Shown here one piece after another: positions 8,760-17,853 of a DNA stretch of 64,000 nucleotides (its first letter is position 1; each line of letters starts with the position of its first letter). The notes under the pieces are model-generated. The model was not told the origin of the DNA, made no database searches, and saw only the letters and a list, made by a program, of their open reading frames with translations. The position numbers and the translations under genes are program-made. Source of the stretch: Clostridium disporicum (lineage in GTDB: Bacteria > Bacillota > Clostridia > Clostridiales > Clostridiaceae); assembly GCF_001405015.1 (NCBI RefSeq), contig NZ_CYZX01000002.1:121523-185522 (forward strand), read 5' to 3'.

Positions 8760-9734
8760 ATGAAAGGAGTTAAGATAGTAGGAATAGGACATTATTGCCC
8801 AAGTAATGTAGTTAGTAATGAATATATATCATCCTTAGTAGACACTTCTAATGAGTGGATAATAAAAAGAACTGGTATTAAAGAAAGAAGAATATCTAGT
8901 GGTGAAGGTACAGTAGATATTGCTGTTAAGGCTAGTGAAGAAGCTCTGAAAAATAGTGGGTATACTTCAGAAGATATTGATTTAATTATAGTAGCCACTA
9001 CTTCGCCAGATAGAATAATGCCATCTACAGCTTGTAGTGTACAAGAAAGATTAGGATGTGCAAATGCAACAGCTTTTGATATATCCGCAGCATGCTCGGG
9101 GTTTGTATATGGTCTTATAGTAGCTAATAGTTTACTAAAAATTAATGAAAAAACTAGAGCATTAGTGATTGGAGCGGAAGTTTTATCAAGAATTGTAGAT
9201 TGGAAAGATAGAAATACTTGTGTTTTATTTGGAGATGGTGCAGGAGCTGCAATTTTAGAAATTAGTGATGAATGTGGAATTATCGGTACTTATTTTGGTT
9301 CCGATGGAGAAAGAGGAGTAAAAGCTTTGACTAGCACAAGTCTTTCTTTAAATAATCCATTTGTAAAAGAGTGTGATGAAGAAAAAAGATATATAGATAT
9401 GGAAGGTAGAGAGGTATTTAGATTCGCAGTATCAATAATACCAATCATAGTAAATAATCTTTTAGAGAAATCAGGAGAAAAGATAGAGAATATAAAATAT
9501 ATAATACCACATCAAGCAAATTCAAGAATTATTGATGAAGCTTCAAGGCGATTAGGAATAACTAGTGATAGATTTTATATAAATCTAGAGAGATATGGAA
9601 ACACATCTTCAGCTAGTATACCAATAGCATTAGATGAGATGGTGAAAAAGGAACTTATAAAAAAAGGTGATAAGATAATTTTAGCTGCCTTTGGTGGCGG
9701 ATTAACTTGGGCAGGAACATTAATAGAATTTTAA
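8760..9734 (+). CDS. fabH: beta-ketoacyl-ACP synthase III
   Basis: Starts fatty acid synthesis by condensing an acyl-CoA with malonyl-ACP. The 324 residues carry the full thiolase-fold triad: Cys112 in DISAACSGFVYGL, His251 in IIPHQANSRI, and Asn281 in RYGNTSSASIP. The N-terminal NEYISSLVDTSNEWI and RTGIKERR segments are typical of FabH. It is the first gene of an eleven-gene operon and directly follows the TTTGA/TCAAA operators, so entry into the pathway is probably the controlled step. Confidence 0.96.
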   Translation: MKGVKIVGIGHYCPSNVVSNEYISSLVDTSNEWIIKRTGIKERRISSGEGTVDIAVKASEEALKNSGYTSEDIDLIIVATTSPDRIMPSTACSVQERLGCANATAFDISAACSGFVYGLIVANSLLKINEKTRALVIGAEVLSRIVDWKDRNTCVLFGDGAGAAILEISDECGIIGTYFGSDGERGVKALTSTSLSLNNPFVKECDEEKRYIDMEGREVFRFAVSIIPIIVNNLLEKSGEKIENIKYIIPHQANSRIIDEASRRLGITSDRFYINLERYGNTSSASIPIALDEMVKKELIKKGDKIILAAFGGGLTWAGTLIEF

Positions 9735-9776
9735 ATATAAAATAAAAAATTAAAATTGAATTTGGAGGAATTTATT

Positions 9777-10001
9777 ATGATATTTGAAAAAATTAGAGGA
9801 ATAGTAGCAGATCAATTAGGAATAGAAGAGGAAAACATAACTTTAGAAACAAGATTTATAGAAGATTTAAATGCAGACTCATTAGATTTATTCCAAGTTA
9901 TTATGGAGTTAGAAGATGAGTTTAATGTAAAAGTGGAAGATGTTGAAAATATAAAAACTGTTGGAGATGCAGTAAAGTTTGTGGAATCTGTAACAAAATA
10001 A
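9777..10001 (+). CDS. acpP: acyl carrier protein
   Basis: A 74-residue acidic four-helix protein that carries the growing acyl chain on a phosphopantetheine arm attached to Ser35 in the motif NADSLDLFQ. The start is ATG 9777, seven bases after TTTGGAGGAATT; the upstream in-frame TTG at 9756 precedes the ribosome site and is not used. Length and motif are standard for bacterial ACP. It lies 42 bases after fabH in the operon. Confidence 0.96.
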   Translation: MIFEKIRGIVADQLGIEEENITLETRFIEDLNADSLDLFQVIMELEDEFNVKVEDVENIKTVGDAVKFVESVTK

Positions 10002-10019
10002 TAGATTGGAGTAGATTTT

Positions 10020-10946
10020 ATGAAAAATGATATCTGTAAAATGTTAGATATAAAATATCCAATCTTCCAAGGGGGAATGGCTTGGGTATCAGATAGTTCA
10101 TTAGCCTCAGCAGTTTCAAATGCTGGAGGGTTAGGTATAATCGCAGGAGCAACAGCTCCTGTAGATTATATTAGGGAAGAAATAAGAAAAACTAAAAAGT
10201 TAACAGATAAACCTTTTGGTTTAAATATAATGTTACTTTCTGATAACGCAGAAGAATTAGCTAAGATTGCAGTAGAAGAAGGTGTTAAGGTTATAACTAC
10301 TGGAGCGGGAAATCCAGGTAAATATATGAGTATGTGGAAAGAAGCTGGAATCAAGGTTATACCTGTAGTTCCATCAGTTGCATTAGCTAAAAGGATGGAG
10401 AGAGCTGGAGCTGACGCTGTTATAGCAGAAGGATGCGAATCAGGTGGTCATGTTGGAAAGTTAACAACCATGGTATTAGTTCCACAAGTTGTGGATGCAG
10501 TTAATATTCCTGTAATAGCAGCAGGAGGAATCTGTGATGGAAGAGGGATTACAGCAGCTTTTGCTCTTGGAGCAAGAGGAATTCAAATGGGAACTAGATT
10601 TTTAGTTTCAGATGAATGTACAATTCATGAAAATTATAAAAATGCTGTTATAAAAGCTAAGGATATAGATACAGTAGTTACTGGAAGAGTTACAGGCCAT
10701 CCTGTTCAAGTAATAAAAAATAGATTAGCTAGAGAGTTTCTAAAGTTAGAGGCTAGCAATGTATCAGCAGAGAAGCTAGAAGAGTTAGGAAGAGGAGCGC
10801 TTAGAAGAGCTGTAAAAGATGGAGATGTTGACAATAGTTCATTAATGGCAGGTCAAATAAGTGGAATGGTTTCTAAAAAGCAAAGTGTTAAAGAGATAAT
10901 TGAAGAGATATTTAATGAATATGAGGAGTTAAGAAAAGCCTTATAA
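10020..10946 (+). CDS. fabK: enoyl-ACP reductase II (FMN)
   Basis: Performs the last reduction of each elongation cycle, using an FMN TIM barrel unrelated to FabI. The 308 residues show the family landmarks: YPIFQGGMAWVSDSSLASAV at the N terminus, ADAVIAEGCESGGHVGKLT with the conserved GGHxG, PVIAAGGICDGRGI and GARGIQMGTRFLVSDEC for flavin phosphate binding. Its place between acpP and fabD is the usual clostridial and streptococcal order. No FabI is seen in the window. Confidence 0.94.
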   Translation: MKNDICKMLDIKYPIFQGGMAWVSDSSLASAVSNAGGLGIIAGATAPVDYIREEIRKTKKLTDKPFGLNIMLLSDNAEELAKIAVEEGVKVITTGAGNPGKYMSMWKEAGIKVIPVVPSVALAKRMERAGADAVIAEGCESGGHVGKLTTMVLVPQVVDAVNIPVIAAGGICDGRGITAAFALGARGIQMGTRFLVSDECTIHENYKNAVIKAKDIDTVVTGRVTGHPVQVIKNRLAREFLKLEASNVSAEKLEELGRGALRRAVKDGDVDNSSLMAGQISGMVSKKQSVKEIIEEIFNEYEELRKAL

Positions 10947-10960
10947 AATAAGGAGGACAT

Positions 10961-11914
10961 ATGAGAGTAGCATTTGTATTTTCAGGGCAAGGTTCACAGT
11001 ATGTAGGAATGGGAAAAGAGTTATATGAAAATTTCCAAGAAGCAAAAAGAATTTTTGATGATGCTAATGAAGTATTAGATTTTGATTTAAAGAACTTAAC
11101 TTTTAATGGTGATGCTGAAGAGTTAAATATTACTGAAAATACTCAGCCTGCAATACTTACTATGTCTATTGCGGCTTTAGAAGTACTAAAAAATAAAGGC
11201 ATTGAAGCTGAGGTAGTTGCTGGATTAAGCTTGGGAGAATATTCAGCGCTTGTTGCCTCAGGGGCCGTATCTTTTAAAGATGCAGTAGCATTAGTAAAAA
11301 AGAGAGGAAAGTATATGCAGGAAGCTGTTCCTTTAGGTATTGGTGCAATGACTGCAATTATGGGATTATCTATAGAAAAAATAGAAGAAGCTATAGAGAT
11401 GTCTAAGGATAAAGGTATAGTTCAAATTGCTAATTATAATACAGCAAACCAAATTGTAATAGGTGGAGAGTTGGAAGCAGTGAATTTTGCAGCTAATCTT
11501 TGCTTAGAATATGGAGCAAAAAGAGCTATAAGTCTTAAAGTATCTGGACCTTTCCATACTGTATTATTAGAGCCGGCAGCTATTAAATTGAAAGAAGAAC
11601 TTAGTAACATAAGTTTTAGTAATATAAAAATACCTGTAATAAATAATGTTACAGCGGAAGAAATAAAAAAAGATGATGATATAAAGGATATTCTTGGGAA
11701 GCAAGTTAAGTCGTCTGTTAGATGGAGAGAGACAATAGAAAAAATGATTGATATGGGAATTGATACATTTATAGAGATAGGGCCAGGAAGAACATTAAGT
11801 AGTTTCATTAAAGAAATAGCTCGAGCTAATAAAGCTAAAGTAAATATATTTAATGTTGAAGATCTTAAGTCTTTAAATAAAACATTAGAGGGAGTAGGTG
11901 ATTTGAATGCTTAA
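10961..11914 (+). CDS. fabD: malonyl-CoA:ACP transacylase
   Basis: Moves malonyl groups from CoA to ACP. The 317 residues contain FSGQGSQYVGMG at the N terminus, the nucleophile Ser90 in GLSLGEYSALV, and SGPFHTVLLEPA with the catalytic His, then IEIGPGRTLSSFIKEI near the end. Ribosome site AGGAGG precedes ATG 10961. The last bases overlap the fabG start by 8 bases, suggesting translational coupling. Confidence 0.95.
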   Translation: MRVAFVFSGQGSQYVGMGKELYENFQEAKRIFDDANEVLDFDLKNLTFNGDAEELNITENTQPAILTMSIAALEVLKNKGIEAEVVAGLSLGEYSALVASGAVSFKDAVALVKKRGKYMQEAVPLGIGAMTAIMGLSIEKIEEAIEMSKDKGIVQIANYNTANQIVIGGELEAVNFAANLCLEYGAKRAISLKVSGPFHTVLLEPAAIKLKEELSNISFSNIKIPVINNVTAEEIKKDDDIKDILGKQVKSSVRWRETIEKMIDMGIDTFIEIGPGRTLSSFIKEIARANKAKVNIFNVEDLKSLNKTLEGVGDLNA

Positions 11915-12650
11915 TAATAAAAATGCAGTTATTACTGGAGCCACAAGAGGTATAGGAAGGGAAATAGCTATAACTTTGGCGAAAAATGGAGCCAATATAG
12001 CTATAAATTATAGAAAAGAAAATGAAGATTTAAGTAGCTTGATTAATGAGTTAAAAGAACTAGGTGTTAAAGTGTTTACTAGAAAGTGCGATGTAAGCAA
12101 CGGAGGAGAAGTTGATGAATTCATTAAAGAAGCAAAGGAAAGCCTTGGGAGCATAGATATTTTAGTTAATAATGCAGGAATAACTAAGGATGGTTTAATT
12201 CTCAGAATGAAAGAAGAGGATTTTGATTCAGTAATAGATGTCAACTTAAAAGGGGTTTTTAATGCTACAAAGGCTGCTTCTGGAATTATGATGAAGCAAA
12301 GATATGGAAAGATAATAAATATCTCCTCAGTAGTTGGTATATCGGGGAATGTAGGTCAATGTAATTATGCAGCATCGAAAGCTGGAGTAATAGGGTTTTC
12401 AAAGTCTATTGCAAGAGAGTTAGCAACAAGAAATGTTAACGTAAATGTAGTTGCGCCGGGCTATATAAAAACTGATATGACAAAGGGTTTACCAGAGAAA
12501 GTTAAAGAGAGCATAATCCAAAGTATTCCTATGAAAAAAATAGGAGAACCAAAAGAAGTAGCAAATTTAGTATTGTTTTTAGCTTCTGATTTATCTAACT
12601 ACATTACTGGGCAAGTAATTAGTGTTGATGGTGGAATGGTTATGAACTAG
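11907..12650 (+). CDS. fabG: 3-oxoacyl-ACP reductase
   Basis: Short-chain dehydrogenase (247 residues) that reduces the beta-keto group with NADPH. It has the cofactor motif TGATRGIGREIA, NNAGITKDGLI, the catalytic Ser in INISSVVGISGNVGQ, and YAASKAGVIGF with Tyr and Lys of the active site. The C terminus ends in SVDGGMVMN, as in other FabG proteins. It overlaps fabD by 8 bases; its own ribosome site lies inside fabD. Confidence 0.95.
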   Translation: MLNNKNAVITGATRGIGREIAITLAKNGANIAINYRKENEDLSSLINELKELGVKVFTRKCDVSNGGEVDEFIKEAKESLGSIDILVNNAGITKDGLILRMKEEDFDSVIDVNLKGVFNATKAASGIMMKQRYGKIINISSVVGISGNVGQCNYAASKAGVIGFSKSIARELATRNVNVNVVAPGYIKTDMTKGLPEKVKESIIQSIPMKKIGEPKEVANLVLFLASDLSNYITGQVISVDGGMVMN

Positions 12651-12663
12651 AAGGGAGTTTCTT

Positions 12664-13908
12664 ATGAAAAGAAGAGTAGTAGTTACAGGAATGGGAGCAA
12701 TAACGCCAATAGGAAATTCAGTAAGTGAATTTTGGAACAATGTAAAAAAGAATAAAAATGGTATAGAACAGATTACTTATTTTAATACAGAAGATTTTAA
12801 AGTTAAGCTAGCAGCAGAAGTTAAAAATTTTAATGTAGAAGATTATATAGGAAAAAAAGATGCAAAAAGGATGGATAAGTACACTCAATTTGCTGTTATA
12901 TCATCTAATGAAGCTATAAAAGATAGTAAGCTTGAGTTAGGTAATATAGATAAAGAAAGAGTTGGAGTTGTATTTGGCAGTGGTATAGGTGGAATAGGTA
13001 CTATAGAAAATCAAATCAATACACTAAAAGATAGAGGGCCAAGTAGAGTATCACCACTTACTATACCAATGGGAATTGCTAATATTGCAGCTGGAACAAT
13101 AGCTATAGAGCATGGGATTTTAGGTAGTTGTTTAAGTTTAAATTCTGCATGTGCAACCTCTACACATGCTATAGGTGAAGCTTATAGAAGTATTAAGGAT
13201 GGTTATTTAGATGTCATTATTGCTGGTGGTTCTGAAGCTTCAATTACACCTTTCGGAATTGCAGGGTTCCAGTCACTTACTGCTTTGAGCAGAAGTGAGG
13301 ATAAGGATAGAGCATCTATACCTTTTGATAAGGATAGAAATGGATTTGTTATGGGGGAAGGTGCAGGGGCATTAATTTTAGAAGATTTAGATAGTGCATT
13401 AAAAAGAGGTGCTAAAATTTATGCTGAAGTAGTAGGATACGGTACTACATGTGATGCATATCATATTACATCACCAAGTAGTGATGGAGATGGAGCAGCA
13501 AGAGCTATGATTCAAGCGATGAAAGATGCAGATATTTCTTCAAGGCATATTGGTTATATAAATGCTCATGGTACATCTACAGAGATTAATGATAAGGTTG
13601 AGACGTTAGCAGTTAAAAAAGCAACTGGAGAAGATTATAAAAATATATACGTAAGTTCTACTAAGTCAATGACAGGTCATCTTTTAGGAGCAGCTGGAGC
13701 TATAGAAGCTATAATATCAATTAAATCATTAGAGGAGGACTTTATTCCAGCAACTATAAATTATAAAAATGAAGATGAAGAATGTGACTTAAATTTAGTT
13801 GTTAATGAAGGTATAAGAAAAGAGTATGATTATGCAATGTCAAACTCATTAGGATTTGGAGGACATAATGGAACCCTTATATTTAAAAAATGGAGGGAGA
13901 ATTTATAG
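12664..13908 (+). CDS. fabF: beta-ketoacyl-ACP synthase II
   Basis: Elongating condensing enzyme, 414 residues. Visible motifs: RRVVVTGMGAITPIGN at the N terminus, nucleophile Cys163 in SLNSACATSTHAIG, active-site histidines in INAHGTSTEIND and STKSMTGHLLGAAGAIEA, and the C-terminal SNSLGFGGHNGTLIF loop. It is the only elongating synthase in the operon, and no FabA/FabB pair is present. The stop codon overlaps the accB start. Confidence 0.96.
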   Translation: MKRRVVVTGMGAITPIGNSVSEFWNNVKKNKNGIEQITYFNTEDFKVKLAAEVKNFNVEDYIGKKDAKRMDKYTQFAVISSNEAIKDSKLELGNIDKERVGVVFGSGIGGIGTIENQINTLKDRGPSRVSPLTIPMGIANIAAGTIAIEHGILGSCLSLNSACATSTHAIGEAYRSIKDGYLDVIIAGGSEASITPFGIAGFQSLTALSRSEDKDRASIPFDKDRNGFVMGEGAGALILEDLDSALKRGAKIYAEVVGYGTTCDAYHITSPSSDGDGAARAMIQAMKDADISSRHIGYINAHGTSTEINDKVETLAVKKATGEDYKNIYVSSTKSMTGHLLGAAGAIEAIISIKSLEEDFIPATINYKNEDEECDLNLVVNEGIRKEYDYAMSNSLGFGGHNGTLIFKKWRENL

Positions 13909-14375
13909 TGCTAGATTATAACAAAATAAAAGAACTAATACATGAAATAGATTCATCTAGTATAAGAGTATTTGAACTAGAAAATGATGGTTTTAAATTA
14001 AAATTGAGTAAAAATGATGAAGTAAGTTTTAAAGAAATAAATAACAAAGAAGAAGTTAATGTTGGAAATACTAATTCAAAATCTATACCTAAAAAAGAAT
14101 TAGTAGTGGAAGAAGAAAGTAATAATATTATCGATATAGAGTTAAAAGAAGTTAAGTCACCTTTAGTTGGTACATTTTATTCATCTTCAACACCAGGTGG
14201 TAAGCCTTATGTTGAGGTTGGATCTAAAGTAAAAAAGGGAGATGTACTTTGTATAGTTGAAGCTATGAAGATTATGAATGAAATCACTTCAGATTTTGAT
14301 GGTGAGATAGTTGAAGTATTAAGAAAAGATGAAGATATAGTAGAGTTTGGTATGAATATATTTAAAATTAAATAG
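13908..14375 (+). CDS. accB: biotin carboxyl carrier protein of acetyl-CoA carboxylase
   Basis: Carries the carboxybiotin between the AccC and AccAD active sites. The start is GTG 13908, overlapping the fabF stop (TAGTG), with GGAGGGAGA nine bases upstream inside fabF; an upstream ATG at 13890 lies before the ribosome site. The 155 residues have an N-terminal helix (LDYNKIKELIHEIDSSSI), a variable Ser/Glu/Lys linker, and a C-terminal biotinyl domain with the target Lys121 in VEAMKIMNEI. It would be biotinylated by the BirA encoded at 17833-18618. Confidence 0.93.
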   Translation: MLDYNKIKELIHEIDSSSIRVFELENDGFKLKLSKNDEVSFKEINNKEEVNVGNTNSKSIPKKELVVEEESNNIIDIELKEVKSPLVGTFYSSSTPGGKPYVEVGSKVKKGDVLCIVEAMKIMNEITSDFDGEIVEVLRKDEDIVEFGMNIFKIK

Positions 14376-14391
14376 TCTAAGGAGATTAGTT

Positions 14392-14808
14392 ATGGATATA
14401 AAAGAAATTATGGAGATAATTCCGCATCGATATCCTTTTCTTTTAATAGATAAGGTTGAAAGTTTAGAAGGAAATAAAATAGTTGCAATAAAAAATGTTA
14501 CTATGAATGAATATTTCTTTCAAGGACATTTTCCAGTAGAACCGGTTATGCCTGGAGTATTGATAGTAGAGGCTTTAGCGCAAGCAGGTGCTGTTGCTCT
14601 TTTAAAAAGAGAAGAGTTTAAAGGAAAAATAGCTTATTTTGGTGGTATAAATAATGCTAAATTTAGAAAAAAAGTTGTGCCTGGTGATATTTTAACTCTA
14701 GAGGTTGAATTAACTAAAATTAGAGGAGTAGCAGGTATTGGTAAAGGAATAGCATATGTAGATGGTAAAAAGGCTTGTGAAGCTGAATTAACATTTATGA
14801 TAGGTTAA
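14392..14808 (+). CDS. fabZ: 3-hydroxyacyl-ACP dehydratase
   Basis: Hot-dog fold dehydratase of 138 residues that converts beta-hydroxyacyl-ACP to enoyl-ACP. The signature IIPHRYPFLLIDKVE starts at residue 9, and the catalytic His/Glu pair is in FQGHFPVEPVMPGVLIVEA. Ribosome site AAGGAG precedes ATG 14392. Its position between accB and accC is the normal clostridial order. Confidence 0.96.
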   Translation: MDIKEIMEIIPHRYPFLLIDKVESLEGNKIVAIKNVTMNEYFFQGHFPVEPVMPGVLIVEALAQAGAVALLKREEFKGKIAYFGGINNAKFRKKVVPGDILTLEVELTKIRGVAGIGKGIAYVDGKKACEAELTFMIG

Positions 14809-14824
14809 GATAAAGAGGTGTTTT

Positions 14825-16168
14825 ATGATAAGAAAGGTATTAATAGCTAATAGAGGTGAAATTGCTGTAAGAGTAATAAGAGCTTGTAAGGAAATGGGAA
14901 TAAAGACTGTTGCAATATATTCTGAAGCAGATAAGGAAGCTATGCATACTCAATTAGCTGATGAGTCTATTTGTGTTGGTACTCCTAAGTCAAAAGACTC
15001 CTATTTAAATGAAAGCAATATAATAAGTGCTGCAGTTATAACTAAATGCAATGCGATTCATCCTGGATTTGGTTTTTTATCTGAAAAAGCAGAATTTGCA
15101 GCTATATGTGAAGAATGTAATATAAAGTTTATAGGACCAAGTAGTGAAGTTATAAATCTTATGGGGAATAAATCAAAAGCAAGGGAAATTATGAGTAAGG
15201 CTGGAGTACCAATTGTTCCAGGAAGTGATGGATTGGTAAAATCTTTTAAGGAAGCCAAAATAGAAGCTAAGAGAATTGGCTATCCAGTTATGATAAAAGC
15301 TTCAGCTGGTGGTGGAGGTAAAGGGATTAGAATAGTTCATAAAGAAGATGAACTTGAAAATTCATTTTTTACTGCTAAATCTGAAGCACAAATTAATTTT
15401 GGTGATGATTCAGTATATATGGAAAAGTTTATAGAGAATCCTAGACATATTGAATTTCAAATACTTGCAGATAGTTTTGGGAATGTAGTTCATCTAGGTG
15501 AACGTGATTGCTCTGTTCAAAGAAGAAATCAAAAATTATTAGAAGAAGCACCATCATCTATACTTTCTGATGAGTTAAGAGAAAAGATGGGAAGAGCTGC
15601 AGTAGATGCTGCTAAAGCAGTAGGGTATACAAATGCTGGAACAATTGAGTTTTTAGTAGATAAACATAAGAACTTTTATTTTATGGAAATGAATACAAGG
15701 ATACAGGTAGAGCATCCAGTAACAGAAATGGTTACTTCAGTAGATATAGTTAAAGAACAATTGAGAATAGCTAATGGTGAGAAACTGTCAATAAATCAGG
15801 AAGATATAAATGTTAAAGGTCACTCTATAGAATGTAGAATAAATGCAGAAAATCCTAATAAGAATTTTGCACCTTCTCCTGGGAAAATTGAGTTTTTAAA
15901 TGTGCCAGGGGGGAATGGTATTAGGGTAGATACAGCGGTGTATCCAGGATATACAATACCACCGGTGTATGATTCAATGATAGCCAAAGTGATAGTTCAT
16001 GGAAATAATAGAGAAGAGGCTATAAATAAAATGATTCGAGCTTTAGATGAGTTTGTAATACAAGGAGTAGAATGCAATATAGATTTTCAGATAGACATAT
16101 TAAACAATGAAAGATTTAAATTAGGTATTTTTGATACTTCATTTATAAGTACAGAATATAATTTATAG
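14825..16168 (+). CDS. accC: biotin carboxylase subunit of acetyl-CoA carboxylase
   Basis: ATP-grasp enzyme (447 residues) that carboxylates the biotin on AccB. It begins MIRKVLIANRGEIAVRVIRA and has IHPGFGFLSEKAEFA, the ATP lid KASAGGGGKGIRIV, the RRNQKLLEEAPS segment, and EMNTRIQVEHPVTEMVT around the metal and catalytic residues. ATG 14825 has AGAGGTG upstream. Length is standard for AccC without extra domains. Confidence 0.96.
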   Translation: MIRKVLIANRGEIAVRVIRACKEMGIKTVAIYSEADKEAMHTQLADESICVGTPKSKDSYLNESNIISAAVITKCNAIHPGFGFLSEKAEFAAICEECNIKFIGPSSEVINLMGNKSKAREIMSKAGVPIVPGSDGLVKSFKEAKIEAKRIGYPVMIKASAGGGGKGIRIVHKEDELENSFFTAKSEAQINFGDDSVYMEKFIENPRHIEFQILADSFGNVVHLGERDCSVQRRNQKLLEEAPSSILSDELREKMGRAAVDAAKAVGYTNAGTIEFLVDKHKNFYFMEMNTRIQVEHPVTEMVTSVDIVKEQLRIANGEKLSINQEDINVKGHSIECRINAENPNKNFAPSPGKIEFLNVPGGNGIRVDTAVYPGYTIPPVYDSMIAKVIVHGNNREEAINKMIRALDEFVIQGVECNIDFQIDILNNERFKLGIFDTSFISTEYNL

Positions 16169-16181
16169 TATGGTGATTATT

Positions 16182-17039
16182 ATGGGTATTTTTAAGAAAA
16201 GACAGTACGGAGTAGTAAATTTAACTAAAGAAGAAGCTTTAGATTTACCGATAGTTCCAGATGGTACATGGGTTAAATGCGGAAATTGTGGAAAAATATT
16301 ATACAAAAAAGTATTAGAAGAAAACTATAAAATCTGTAATCACTGTGGCGGATATTTTAGATTGGGAGCTTATGAGAGAATAGATCAAATATGTGATAAA
16401 GGGTCTTTCAATGGATTTAACTCTAGTATTTCATCAAGAAATCCTATGAATTTTGATGGATACGAGAAAAAGTTAAAAAGTAATAGAGAGAAAAGTGGAC
16501 TAATTGAAGCAGTAATTACAGGTGACTGTAAAATAAATGGAATAAAAAATATAATAGCTGTAATGGATTCAAACTTTCTTATGGGGAGTATGGGGATTGC
16601 TGTGGGAGAAAAAATAACATTAGCAATTGAAAAGGCTACAAAAGAGAAATTACCTATAATAATTTTTACTACATCTGGTGGTGCTAGAATGCAGGAAGGT
16701 ATTTTCTCGCTTATGCAGATGGCCAAGGTAAGTAGTGCTATTGCAAAGCATAATGATGAAGGGCTTTTATATATTACAGTATTAACAGATCCTACAACAG
16801 GAGGTGTTACCGCAAGTTTTGCCATGTTAGGTGATATAATTTTAGCCGAACCAAAAGCATTGGTTGGATTTGCTGGAAGAAGGGTTATTGAAGGAACATT
16901 AAAAGAAAAGTTACCTGATGACTTCCAAAGTGCAGAGTTTCTATTAGAAAATGGATTTGTTGATAAAATAGTTAAGAGAGAAGATATGAAAAGAACTTTA
17001 TATAAACTTTTAAAGCTTCATGGATACAAGGAGGCGTAA
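16182..17039 (+). CDS. accD: acetyl-CoA carboxylase carboxyltransferase beta
   Basis: Crotonase-fold half of the carboxyltransferase, 285 residues from ATG 16182. That start has GGTGAT six bases before it; the in-frame ATG at 16170 is only one base from the accC stop and has no ribosome site. An N-terminal zinc ribbon (CGNC ... CNHCGGYFRLGAYERID) is followed by MDSNFLMGSMG, TSGGARMQEGI and PTTGGVTASFA, which build the oxyanion hole and CoA site. It pairs with AccA, encoded two bases downstream. Confidence 0.95.
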   Translation: MGIFKKRQYGVVNLTKEEALDLPIVPDGTWVKCGNCGKILYKKVLEENYKICNHCGGYFRLGAYERIDQICDKGSFNGFNSSISSRNPMNFDGYEKKLKSNREKSGLIEAVITGDCKINGIKNIIAVMDSNFLMGSMGIAVGEKITLAIEKATKEKLPIIIFTTSGGARMQEGIFSLMQMAKVSSAIAKHNDEGLLYITVLTDPTTGGVTASFAMLGDIILAEPKALVGFAGRRVIEGTLKEKLPDDFQSAEFLLENGFVDKIVKREDMKRTLYKLLKLHGYKEA

Positions 17040-17041
17040 CT

Positions 17042-17836
17042 ATGAGCAAAAACATTAAAGCTTGGAGTAGAGTTGAAACAGCGAGAATGATTGAAAGGCC
17101 TACTACACTTCAATATATAGATATAATATTTAAAGATTTTATAGAACTTCATGGAGATAGAGCTTATAAAGATGATAAGGCTATGGTAGCCGGTATTGCT
17201 TTTTTAGAAAATGAACCAGTCACTGTAATAGGGATGCAAAAGGGAAGAGATTTAAAAGAAAATATAGAACGAAATTTTGGTTCTCCCCACCCAGAAGGAT
17301 ACAGAAAAGCATTAAGATTTATGAAGCAAGCTGAAAAGTTTAATAGACCTATAATTTGTTTTATAAATACAGCAGGAGCTTATTGTGGTGTTGAAGCAGA
17401 AAAGAGAGGGCAAGGAGAAGCTATAGCTAGAAATTTAATGGAGATTTCTAAAATTAAGGTCCCTATAATATCAATTATAATTGGTGAAGGTGGAAGTGGC
17501 GGAGCACTTGCATTAGCTGTTGGAGACAGAGTTTGGATGTTAGAAAACTCTGTGTATTCAATTTTATCACCAGAAGGTTTTGCATCTATATTATTAAAAG
17601 ATGCAACAAAATCAAAAGAAGTAGCAGAAAATATGGGGATTACATCTTATGAGCTTTTAGAGAGAAATATAATTGAAAAAGTCATTAAAGAGCCTAAAGG
17701 TGGAGCTCATAATGATATAGAAAGTGTTGCTAAAAATATAAAGGTAGAGCTAATAAAAGAATTAGAAGTTTTGAAGAGTAAAACAATAAATGCTCTTTTA
17801 GACGAGCGATATAAAAGATTTAGAAGTTTCTCTTAA
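17042..17836 (+). CDS. accA: acetyl-CoA carboxylase carboxyltransferase alpha
   Basis: Partner of AccD, 264 residues. Landmarks: the N-terminal TARMIERPTTLQYIDIIF, FIELHGDRAYKDDKAMVAGIA, NFGSPHPEGYRKALRFM, FINTAGAYCGVEAEKRGQ and IGEGGSGGALALAVGDRV, then YSILSPEGFASILLKD. It is shorter than the proteobacterial protein because it lacks the long N-terminal helix, as usual in Firmicutes. It closes the operon and converges on birA, with the two stop codons overlapping by 4 bases. Confidence 0.95.
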   Translation: MSKNIKAWSRVETARMIERPTTLQYIDIIFKDFIELHGDRAYKDDKAMVAGIAFLENEPVTVIGMQKGRDLKENIERNFGSPHPEGYRKALRFMKQAEKFNRPIICFINTAGAYCGVEAEKRGQGEAIARNLMEISKIKVPIISIIIGEGGSGGALALAVGDRVWMLENSVYSILSPEGFASILLKDATKSKEVAENMGITSYELLERNIIEKVIKEPKGGAHNDIESVAKNIKVELIKELEVLKSKTINALLDERYKRFRSFS

Positions 17837-17853
17837 AATCTAAGAGAAACTTC
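17823..17853. terminator. hairpin spanning both accA and birA stop codons
   Basis: GAAGTTTCTCTTA (17823-17835) and TAAGAGAAACTTC (17841-17853) pair perfectly with a 5-base loop and include the ends of both convergent genes. No long T-run follows on either strand, so it may act as a bidirectional 3'-end stabiliser more than a classical terminator. Confidence 0.55.
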
